DNA of 64,000 nucleotides from Cryptomeria japonica (Eukaryota > Streptophyta > Pinopsida > Cupressales > Cupressaceae): the NCBI RefSeq assembly GCF_030272615.1, contig NC_081413.1:608008209-608072208 (forward strand). The letters are read 5' to 3'. This document shows, in pieces, positions 1 to 9,159 of this stretch. The translations under genes were made by a program, and so were the position numbers. The notes beneath the pieces are model-generated. The model did no database searches. It saw only the letters and a program-made list of their open reading frames with translations, and was not told the origin of the DNA. Positions within the stretch are counted from its first letter, which is position 1; every line of letters begins with the position of its first letter.

Positions 1-497
1 ACATATGTATGATGTTAAAACAATTTAAACATCATGATCTCATAGTTGCCCATTGAATAACTTATTATTCTCCTCATTCATCGTATTCTTTCTGTGTCTT
101 TTACCGACATCTTAATTCTCTTCAAAACATACTTCTTGAGATATGGTAACATCATACTGAATTAGAAAATCAATTTCTTGATATCAATGACAAAATAATA
201 ATATTAAGAGAGTAAAACATCCTTAATCAGTTATATCCATAATCATCAACAACCTTCTCAATATCCTTATTGAAATGCCAACAATCTCCCTTGTCTGTTA
301 TAATGCCAACAGTTTTCTCCCATTTGGGTTTCCACCTGATAAATCTTGATTGTCATGCATGTTTAATTTTGTGTGTGCATGTTTCTTATTAATGCTTCTT
401 ATACTGATAAGTGCTAAAGTTTGAATAAGAGTTTTGATTAAGGTTAAATCTGTAGTAAACTAGTATAGTGGTGATTCACCCCCGCTCTCTCAATCAC
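1..497 (+). repeat. LTR-like remnant (3' part)
   Basis: The stretch has no gene. Its last 200 bases resemble the 3' part of the plant LTRs found elsewhere in the window: a 'CCCATTTGGGTTTCCACCTG' phrase near 317 and a 'GATTCACCCCCGCTCTCTCA' phrase near 472. The same two phrases, slightly changed, occur near 46865 and 47179, and the second recurs near 48770. No primer-binding site follows, so this is probably a remnant or a solo LTR whose start lies outside the window. The phrase match is seen directly; the LTR assignment is inference. Confidence 0.3.
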
Positions 498-3001
498 CAG
501 TTGATATTAACACACCAACACCAAGACAAGATGTGACTAAATAAGGCACTAACCATGTCAACACCAAAAATGGGTAGAACACCACAAAAGCCCCAAAGGG
601 AAAAGCAACAAGCACAAAGATCACCATCATCTACACCTATGGAGATAGAGGTACATGATTTGGAAGAAGAAGCAGCAGAGCAATCTAAGTGGATACACAA
701 TTGAAGAGAAGGTCCAAGAAGCATAGATGAAGGAAATATCTTCTAGGGGAGAGGAGATAAGAGAAAATACAACATAGGAGTTGATAAATATATAAGAAAA
801 ACTTTCAACACCATTGTGACAAGTGGAATGTTGGAGCTATTGTTGTCCTCATACCAAGATATGAGTGACCTAAACAAAGATAAAATTATATAATGCTTGG
901 TGAGATATGTGAAATTACTAGGCAAACCAATTGGTGCTGCAATAAATGATTTTCCATCAGAGGTACAAACAACAATCAAGCTAAAATGGCCCAAGACATT
1001 GGAGTGGGAAGGAGAGATAAGGGATGAAGCAATTGAGGAGATTGGTTAGGATATGATGAAGGAACAAAAGAAAGAACTTTCAGTGGCTCAAGCACAAGAG
1101 TTAAAATCAAAACATGTAAATAAGTTGATGGAAGGAGAATTGGAAGATGAAAAAAGACTCTAGGAGGAAGCATTATAAGCCACTCAAAATTTGTATGAAG
1201 AAATGATGCAGACTAGGGACACGGGAGATAAGGGGGCCCATCCACCACTGGGAGACAACACCACCGAGCAAGTGCTAGAGATAATTGTCTTGGTAGGAGA
1301 AGAAGGAGGGACAAGGGTTGATAATACCATACACCAAACTCAAACAAATATCATTCCAATAGAGAACAACCAATGAGATAACAAGGGGACAAAAGAAGAA
1401 AACCAACCTTCTAAAATAGAAGGGGAGAAGAAGGATCATGTAGAGGAGAAGGAGCAGGCAACAAAACAAAAAGAACAATCTTAGAGACTAGAAAGGGAAA
1501 TTTGGGAGATGAAGAAGAGGAGAATATAGAGAAGAACAAGGACAAAGACAAGAAGATAGAAGGAGGGGTGAGACGAGATTGACATGATGACCTATCTACA
1601 ACGAAGGAGAAAGCTAAAGTAACTAAGACATTTTTTGGAGAGAACTGACAACTTCAAGTGATATGTCCAAAATATCCCTTGTAGAAGATACAATTGGAGA
1701 CTACTTTTATGCCTCACCCAGAGAATAAATTTTGCAAGAACATGTACAAAATATAAAACAAATAGGAGAAGCAGTGCCATTCTATAGTGTTATTCAACAT
1801 ATATAGAGGGACACAACACTCTCCTTAGCACAACAATTAAGAATTTTGGTAGAAATGTTGATAGGAGAGGTAAAAGAAGAGAAAACGAGAATCCAAAAGG
1901 AAGCACAAGAATAAATCATGAAGAAAAATATGGATAAATGCATATAGAGAGGAGTGTCTTAGCAATATCAAAGTTGGATTCAGATATTTAGAAGCTATAG
2001 GATGGAGTATCAAAAACCAAAGTTTTCTACTTGTTTTGTGCATAGTGGTTGACAAAAAAAAGATCTTCAAAGAAGAGGTTCTACAGTTGGAGGACCAAAT
2101 CACATAGGCTGACATTGTATATAATACTCTAACAAATATGATTGGGTAAGAGTGGATGAATAATAGAGGTGCTAAATGGGAAGCTGCAACAAATTCACAT
2201 TTATAGGGAGTAATTAAAGAGTTAGATAAAGGAGCTCTAGGGAATCATACACACATACTTGCAACATCTACGTGAGACACTAGCTATGACACAAGGATTA
2301 AAACAACAACTCCAAACCTTGATAGTGGTGATAGAGGTAGAAACAATGATAATTAGGATTGAGGTCCATATCTCAATGATGCAAAAAGCCAAGAACAACT
2401 AGTGGAAATGTTTGATATAGTTGAATATAGCATATCTGGGACTCCTTCCCTAAGCCTCGTGTCTTGAGGACAAGACATCATTTCAAAAGGGATAATAGTG
2501 TTTGTAGAGAATACTAGGAACAATGGGCTACCTCTTTGCGCATGCATTATAGAAATAGACCTTTAGGCCGACTTGTAGAGTAGTATCTCGATAGGAGAAA
2601 TGTATAAAATAACATTGTATTGTACATCTAGAAGTAGTAGAGCAGAATGAGTATAAAATAAGATAAATGAGATATGATAGATGATAGATTATGATCCAAG
2701 ACTCTTGATGTATTTCGAGATTGATTATATAACACAGTGATGTTATTGTTGGCCCAATTATCTGTGTTGTGATTATGTTTATGTATACTACTAAGGTATG
2801 AATGGCATTTTGCTCTAATTTATTGTTATTCCTATTGGTTTCCTTTACTGTGTCCTTTTAGGTATAAAGACTACATTAAGATCTACTTGGGGTATAGATC
2901 TTTAAACTATAGTTTTCCCTTAACTCTTGCTAACACTAGTCCATGTTGATTGTAATGTTCTTTACTAATTAATAATATTTTATTCCTATTACAAAAAAAA
3001 A
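498..3001 (+). mobile_element. Decayed retroposon with A-rich 3' end
   Basis: A plus-strand block holds a decayed reading frame (555 onward), then about 400 bases of T-rich non-coding sequence with an AATTAATAATATTTT stretch, and ends in a run of A at about 2992-3001. Sequence related to the window's 455-bp repeat family starts immediately after the A run. An A tail abutting a known repeat is what a LINE or LINE-mobilised insertion leaves. I could not identify a target duplication on the left, and the left boundary is a guess set at the end of the LTR-like piece. It could also be several fragments. Confidence 0.35.
555..1500 (+). pseudogene. Broken charged-protein ORF of a retroposon
   Basis: Reading from ATG 555 gives one frame that stays protein-like for about 310 codons despite about ten in-frame stops (the first at codon 50). 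The start is basic and Ser/Pro/Gln-rich (MSTPKMGRTPQKPQREKQQA), followed by a mixed helical segment and then long Lys/Glu-rich stretches, especially around 1380-1500. After about 1500 the frame is lost, but weakly protein-like text continues in other frames to roughly 2550. No catalytic motif, zinc knuckle or polymerase is seen. The charged, coiled-coil-like make-up recalls the third ORF of the LINE at 4174-5945, but no convincing alignment was found. Function is unknown. Confidence 0.4.
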
Positions 3002-3103
3002 GATGGCAATGCAAAAAAAGAATGCAATTATAATACTCTATGATGTTACTATGATGCTTTCATATGAATTATCTCATGACAATATTTTATTATCTAAATA
3101 AAT
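3002..3103. repeat. 455-bp repeat family, fragment
   Basis: The sequence from GATGGCAATGC to TCTAAATAAAT matches 20761-20868 of this window: same order of CTCTATGATGTTACTATGATG, a CTCATGA(C/T) phrase and an ATTTAAATAAAT-like end. It is one end of a repeat unit whose next unit resumes at about 3660, with LTR-like DNA between. Confidence 0.55.
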
Positions 3104-3658
3104 TGTTAGGAAAATGGTGTCTCAACCTTGCAATAGTAAAAAAGTACTATTGATACGTGAACACAAGGGGTTGCAAGGGGGGTATGCAACATGCCCCGGT
3201 GGAGGTTTTTGGAGGTAGTGCTCTGAAACAAAAATTTGTTAATAATTTATCATTAGGTCATAGATCTAATGATGGATATTTTGTGCACCTTATTTTACCT
3301 CAAAGACAACCCTATATTATGAGGGAATTGTATTACAACTATGCATTGTGATGTATTATGAGAGTTTGATAATTGTTGAGTTACCTCAAGATCTCTGTTG
3401 GTGATACTCTTGTGAGAAGATTTCTCTACAAGTATATTATAATTTGTAGTTAATTTATGAATAATATATTGGGAAACTTTTGGAGTGTGGGATTTTTCTT
3501 CCAAAAGGCTTTTCCCCACAAAAAGCACTGTGTTGTGGTATGCATGCTATTTATGTTTATTTTTGTTAAGTTTTTGTAATTGTTGTAAAGATCTGTAAAA
3601 GTTTTGTTTTACCCTCCTCTCAAGATTAGTCTAGGAAGTTGTTCCACTACCAAAGTTC
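3104..3658 (+). repeat. LTR-like insertion in the 455-bp repeat
   Basis: This block interrupts the 455-bp repeat. It begins TGTTAGGAAAATGGTG and contains a GGGATTTTTCTTCCAAAAGG phrase like the plant LTR segment that precedes the 3' end. It closes near GTTGTTCCA. Small open frames here (for example 3157-3351) carry no recognisable domain. No clear 5-bp target duplication was found, so the limits are approximate and the call is tentative. Confidence 0.3.
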
Positions 3659-3659
3659 C

Positions 3660-4002
3660 AAATCCATGATTACAAAGATCTCTAGGTTAATTTCACACAT
3701 ATAGATCTAAATCAATATAATGAATAAAAAAAATGTAAAATCAAGATCCATAGCCTAGGGATGATGAAATATGTTTACCTTGAGCTTCTAAAGTCTAGAC
3801 CATCGTGAAGACCAACCTTTGCATTATTTACAAAGACCTTTGGAAAATCTAATGAATTATAAAGATCTTATTTTCCTTAGCCAAAACCTTAGGTGAATTG
3901 ACTCAATGACTATGAACCAAGATAAAAATAGCAAGCAAGCATGTAGTATTCTTAGGATGATGATGCAAAAAAAAAATTGCAATTGCAATGCTCTATGATG
4001 TT
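3660..4002. repeat. 455-bp repeat family, left of the LINE
   Basis: This matches 20915-21260: the phrases AATTTCACACATATAGATCT, a CTTCTAAAGTCTA phrase, CCTTAGCCAAAACCTTAGGTG and GCATGTAGTATTCTTAGGAT occur in the same order with similar spacing. The repeat is cut at 4002 by the LINE and resumes at 15926. Confidence 0.7.
3991..4002. repeat. Target site duplication of LINE (left)
   Basis: CTCTATGATGTT here and CTCTGTGATATT at 15926-15937 are 12-bp copies differing at two G/A positions. The related unit at 21249-21260 (GATCTATGATGTTATTATGAC) shows the uninterrupted site. Confidence 0.65.
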
Positions 4003-4173
4003 TCTGATTAAGGTAAAAATAGGTTTTGAAGGGGCCCCGAAACCCTTTTACAAAAGATCCTTATGCGAGAAAAGCATTAAGAAACCAAAAGGAACATACA
4101 TAGGAAAAACCAGCAAAGCAACTAGAGAAAACCAGTGACAGCCGGCCAAACCAGACAAAGCACAAAAAATGAA

Positions 4174-5945
4174 CTATTTTATGTTTTTCAGGGCATTAGC
4201 CAAGTTGCTACTAATCCCATACAGTTCTTTGATGTTATCCCTAATAATAGGGGTTTCCTTAGGAGACGTCACAACTGCTTTTTTCGCCCTAGTTCTCTTT
4301 GTCACTCCACCACGAGTAGACTCCCCTATCCCAGTCTTGATAGCATCTTCATCAATGTCGAGGTCCACCAACAGTTTGGGAGAGCTAGAGATTTCAAGGA
4401 CCTTAGAGATTTCCTCTAGGTTCTTAGTAACAACAGTCAAGATGTTCAGAATAATTCCTAGCAGGTTTTTCATTGCCGCTTTACCTTCTTCGAGATTGTC
4501 TATCTGTGCTTCCATTTTCCTAGCTTTTTCCTCCATTTCCTGCTTCCACTGCTTCTGGTTCATATCATCTTCCTTCCTTTACTCATCCATTTGCTTACCA
4601 TTTTTTTCCATATTCTTAAAAAATTAATAAGTCCACCTATCAAAACCCAATCTTTCCTTGATAAGGTTTTTGAGGCTATCCAAGAATAACCCTTCTCCAG
4701 CACCCTCCTTATCCTTACTCAGACTATCCTTAGTTGTTTCCTTCTTGGGTTCTTTATTCTTCTCCCTCTCAGAATCTGTTTCTTTTTCCTCGTTAGCCTT
4801 ATCATCCTTCTCCACCATAGGCTGGTTGTTGACATTGCCTAGGCTAGCACTGTGAGTTGGGCTATCTTGGTTAGACATGTCCTCAGCTTCATCTTCCTCA
4901 GCTCCCACATCCTCATCATTCTATCTTTCCTCACCTCCAGACTTGTCCGTATCCATTTCACTGCCATCTTTTCCAGTTTCCTTTGTATCCTTCTTGTCCT
5001 CTTGGGTTTTCATGCCAGTAGCACTCTTGCTCTTTTTGTTTTGAGTCGACTCTTCCTTGTTGGGTCTGCCTTCCTCCAGCTTTCTCTTACCTTTCCCTGG
5101 AGAAGCAGATAGTCTCTTGTTTTTCTTAATGGCAAGGATTTTGTAGTGCTCATAAATGAGTAGAATGAGGTCACAATGAAGCACCGGGTTCGAAGGATTC
5201 TTGCTATGTTTAGTGAGAGACCTTGACAAAGACCTAAAGAGGTAGTAGGGCAGGGAAACCCTTTTCTCACGCCTAAAGTGGTTTAATAGCACGAAATGGT
5301 AAGTATGGGTCCTAGTAAAATGACCCTCCACTATTATGTATTCCATGATAGCATTCAACACACAACCCCAATTTTTTTTTATGTTGGAGGCATCATAATA
5401 ACCCTCTGTGGCTTTGCCTATTTTAGCCCTCTCCTTCTCCTTATGTGGAAAAAGTTTAACTGCGTTATTGGAAACTTTAAGATCTCTAAAAAATTGAGAC
5501 CTTAGTGGGGCATACCCGTTACAGTCGCTATGAGGCTCGCATCCAATTTGAACCTCACACCATGGATTTTAAAAGACCCATTACTCCAATTTTCAGTTAT
5601 TTTGGAGATAGCAAGATTAACCCTGCCTTTATCGTAATCAACCAGCTTCTCCATAAAATTTGTTAGGGACCCTTTTTCCAACTTCGTCCATACTTTTGGC
5701 ATTTCCTTCCATCTGGATATGTTATATGGTTCCTCCCTCCTAAGATCACCTCCCATATTGAAATTCAAAATGTAACCTCTGTTCTTCTACAAACTCAGAG
5801 CTTCTTTCCCGTTGTCTCTCAAAATTTTGAAAATGATAACCCACAAAGTGTGTGGAGGGTTAATATCTTTGATTACGATCCTGCCACTTTGCCAAGTAAT
5901 AATTACCTTTCTATAAATGCATAAATTATTCATTTCAACTATCAT
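4174..5945 (-). pseudogene. LINE ORF3, unknown function
   Basis: This third ORF lies after the RNase H domain. ATG at 5945 overlaps the ORF2 stop (TGA 5937-5935). The first part (5945-5502) has one stop at codon 53 and contains the phrases WKEMPKVWTKLEKGSLTNF and FKIHGVRFKLDASLIATVTG. A frameshift lies between about 5500 and 5360. From 5361 to 4174 one frame continues with a few stops: a Leu/His-rich segment, then very charged Lys/Glu/Asp stretches, then a likely coiled coil (KQEMEEKARKMEAQIDNLEE), then a basic KRTRAKKAV patch near the end. Length is about 590 codons. The N-terminal part loosely recalls the 'putative plant transposon protein' type of domain seen in plant retroelement ORFs, by eye only. 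No enzyme motif is visible. A second copy of the C-terminal half lies at 40966-41832. Confidence 0.55.
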
Positions 5946-7830
5946 AATTGTGCGGTCCTTCTCTCCCCATGAATCTATCCTTTCTTAGGAGATCTTTAAT
6001 ACTAAAATTGATATTATCTTCCCCATGCCAAATGGTTTGAGCTTCGGAATTAACACCTAAGTTCGCCAGACCATCTGCAACCAAATTTTTTTCTCTAAAG
6101 GTATGTTCAATTATTATAATTTTGAAGCTAGCGATAATTTCTCTAGCTTTAAAAATTATATTTTCTATAGACCATGAAGGCTCAGTTTCCCCCTTCAAGC
6201 ACTTGATAATATTTAGTGAGTCTCCCTCCAACCATAAGTTGTCATGATTTAGGTTCTTAGCAATTATCAAGGTATTCAGAGTTATTGAAGCTTCAACATA
6301 ATGATTGGTTTGACTACCCAGAGGACCAGTGACCACCACTAGGCAACTTCCAGCAAAATTCTTGACAATGCCCCCATAACCAGCTTTACTTGGATTCCCC
6401 TTCGACGCCCCACCAAAGTTGGCCTTTATCCATCCTTGGAGAGGAAAGCACTACACCAGACCTTCCCTACCCTTCTCCTTACTGGATTTGGTGATAGAAA
6501 GATTCCATCTATCATTAAAGTCTTCTTTAGCTACTAAACCATGATCAATACCATTGAGACATTCAAATATACCTCTATATATTTAATCCACCACAACTTC
6601 AAGGTTAGCACTTTTATCCCTAAAGATCCTATTATTGTGCTCCTTCCAAATGTTCCAGATAACATTAGGGAAAGTAAGTTTCCAAAGCTCCAAAATCTTA
6701 GGGTTGGAATTAGGACATTACCATTGCCGCCAGGACTCTCCTAGAGAGTTCGGGAAAACCCAACTCAACTTCCACCTACTAAAAATAATTTTCCAAATTT
6801 CTTGGCTGAAAGTAGACTGGTGGAGAATGTGGCAAGCAGACTCTTCTTCCCTGCAACAAAGAGAACACCTGTTAGGAAAAACAAATCCCCTCTTTTGAAG
6901 GTTGTCCAAAGTCAGCACCTTATTTTGGATAAAGATCCAAAAAAAGATATTAACTTTAGGAGTTAATTTCTTATTCCACACTTTAGCCCAAATTGGAATC
7001 TCTTCCATAATTTTGTTGTGGATAGCCACAGCCGATGACATAGAGTAATTCCCATCTGAGGTCTCCCTCCAAATCAAACTATCCTCTTTGTTGTCCCTCA
7101 AAATTTTAGAAGAAAGCAAAATCTCAAGAAACTTTAAACTCGGACAATGCTGGCTAAATTCAATCCAATTCCCATTTCTCCAATAGTCTCTAACCAAACC
7201 CCCATACCTATTTTTGAACCAATCTTTCCATTCATTAAGGATTGGAATTTCCTCCAAAAGTTTATCCATAAGCCATCTGTCTTCCCAAAATATTATACCT
7301 CTTCCATTCCCTAATTTCCACATTCTACTAGCAGCAACCCAACTTTTAGCCGATTGAACTGCATTCCAAATTGTAGAACCTTCAACCATAAAAGATTTAT
7401 CCAGAAATTCTTCCTCTGAAGGTTGCATGGAAAGATATTTCTTTTTCCAGATTAAATTCCACTCTCTTTCCTCCCCTTTCATTCTCCAGATTTGTTTTGA
7501 TAATAAGGCATTATTCATAGAGTTGATATTCCTTAAACCCAACCCCCCATAGGCCTTGGGAGAGCAAATTTTGTTCCAAGCTATAAGGGGAATTCTATTC
7601 TTATCTTCTACTCTCGACCAAAGAATTTTTTTTTGGATTCTTTCAATTGCCTCTGCAAACTTTCTAGGGATTTAAAACAAACTAAGGGCATAAGTAGGCA
7701 AGTTTTGGAGAGTATCTTTAAGTAGTGTCACCTTACCCGCTTGACTAAGGATAGCCCCTTTCTAACCTGTCAGTTTAGAGTTGAATTTGTCAACCAGCTT
7801 AATCCAGAAATTATCCGCAGGCTTAAAACA
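5935..7830 (-). pseudogene. LINE ORF2, 3' part: zf-RVT and RNase H
   Basis: This is the continuation of ORF2 on the far side of the nested Copia. It has the region after the polymerase (ILWSRVEDKNRIPL, YGGLGLRNINSMNNALLSKQ), then the zinc-finger-like region typical of plant LINE reverse transcriptases (CSLCCREEESACHILHQ, near 6840), then an RNase H domain (about 6420-5990). In RNase H the Glu (EASITLNT), the Asp of LEGDS and the late Asp of VADGLANLG are present. The first catalytic Asp is Gly (KANFGGASKGNP), a D-to-G change. Stops occur at 6718-6720 and at several other sites. RNase H normally degrades the RNA strand of the cDNA hybrid during target-primed reverse transcription. Confidence 0.8.
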
Positions 7831-7835
7831 GAGGG
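7831..7835. repeat. Copia target duplication GAGGG (left)
   Basis: GAGGG directly precedes the 5' LTR (TGTTGG) and recurs at 12050-12054 directly after the 3' LTR (CTCACA). A 5-bp duplication is standard for Copia integrase. Confidence 0.85.
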
Positions 7836-8298
7836 TGTTGGTGTAAATAATTATTCATCTTGGATATTATTACACCTTACTTAAGTTTACTTAGGTACAT
7901 GCATTTCATAGTAGTTTAGGTATGAGACACTTGGGTGTTTGTGCCACATTGGGATAGTGTGTGTAGGAGAATTTCCACCTTTTATGGTGTGATCTTGTTG
8001 TTACACTCCACATTCAGTGGGTGATCCACCTCATGTGGAATATTATATTGTCTCTCCTACCTACCCACACCTATTTCCTACCTACCCTTGTTTCTTATTG
8101 AGCCACATGTCATGTTTGTGTGCTCACATATCCATATAGCCTTGCCTATATAAGCAAGCTCATATTCATTGTATGGAACGATTAATGATCCAATTGATCA
8201 GTATTTCATCTTGATAGATTACAGTTTATTCCTATCATATATTTTGTTCTCTCTTATTTGTGCTTTCCATTGCCTCTAGATCTTGGTAAAATCTCACA
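7836..8298 (+). repeat. 5' LTR of Gag-protease Copia
   Basis: The LTR starts TGTTGGTGTAAAT and ends AAAATCTCACA, and is repeated at 11607-12049. It carries a direct CTACCTACCC doubling (near 8056-8091) where the 3' LTR has lost 20 bases. Confidence 0.9.
8146..8155 (+). promoter_or_regulatory. TATA box in 5' LTR
   Basis: CTATATAAGC lies about 150 bases before the LTR end, the usual place for an LTR promoter. It is conserved at 11896-11905 in the 3' LTR. Confidence 0.6.
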
Positions 8299-8313
8299 TG
8301 GTATCAGAGTTGG
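8299..8313 (+). other. Primer-binding site, initiator-Met tRNA
   Basis: TGGTATCAGAGTTGG directly follows the LTR and matches the first 11 bases of the usual plant Copia primer site TGGTATCAGAGC. A second, altered copy (TGGTATTAGAGCC) begins at 8327 within a 28-base tandem duplication that also repeats TCTCACA. Confidence 0.8.
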
Positions 8314-8349
8314 TTCATGTCTCACATGGTATTAGAGCCATTAGAGTGT

Positions 8350-9159
8350 CATTGGTTTGCTAATTGAGAGAAATTTGATGCTATTTGGGGTTGTGTATTT
8401 TGAAGTTTTCTATTGCAGGTTATTATTGAAGATTGATGGGTCAAATCTGAGGTTACCATTGGATTGAGGAGGTCCAAGAAAGTCAATTTTACCTTTTGTT
8501 TCATCCAAATCAGACTTCGGAGGCCAAATCTAGAGGCATTTGAAGTTTGACACTGTGGCGGAAATTTTCCAGAAATTATAATTCTGCAAGCAATTTTCAA
8601 ATAGCGATATCTCACTCATCCGAACTTGGTTTTTCGAGCAATTTTTTTTGTTTTGGGCTAGAATTTCGTGATCTATATAGTGGTGTAGAATTTTTCTGAT
8701 TGTCGAATACAAGTTTTTTGGAAATCGCAAAATCCCAATTTTTACAACTTTGGAGGCTTCGTTTGGGCTCATATGGACTCCTTTTCAGGTGCCATTTTTT
8801 TTGAAAGTGCATATTTTTTCATCTACTTTCATAACCTGCCATCTATTTGTAGTGATTTTAAGTAGAAATTGTACTTTCTATATTTGGCCATTTTTGACAT
8901 ATTTGGTACTTGCATTTTGCTTGGATCTCAGTTTAGATCACTAGCAGTATTTGTTGAAGTCTCTTAGATCTCATTTTGAGAAGTTGTAAATTGAAATCAG
9001 AAGTCCAATTTGCCTTGTTTTGCAAGTGGCCCATTGTATATGCACTAAGTATAAAGTGCCAAAATCACCATTTTGGGGGGATTTCTTGATTGAGTATTTT
9101 GGGGGGGTGTCTTGTGTGATTGTGTCTCTCTCTATCTTGTGTTTTTTCATTTTGGTGCT
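8350..9159 (+). other. Copia 5' leader
   Basis: About 800 bases separate the primer site from the Gag ATG. Small open frames on both strands here have no recognisable domain. The leader would hold the packaging and dimerisation signals, but none can be pinpointed by eye. Confidence 0.5.

Noticed and set aside
279-297. Polypurine tract and LTR start of a minus-strand Copia element
   Set aside because: AAATGCCAACAATCTCCC resembles the LTR/purine-tract junction of element B, but no matching LTR to its left or pol remnant to its right could be recognised.
494-2115. Hydrophobic open frames on the minus strand
   Set aside because: They are the antisense of a charged, A/G-rich plus-strand coding relic. 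The plus-strand frame has the protein-like composition.
4169-5112. Hydrophobic plus-strand open frames
   Set aside because: Antisense of the Lys/Glu-rich LINE ORF3.
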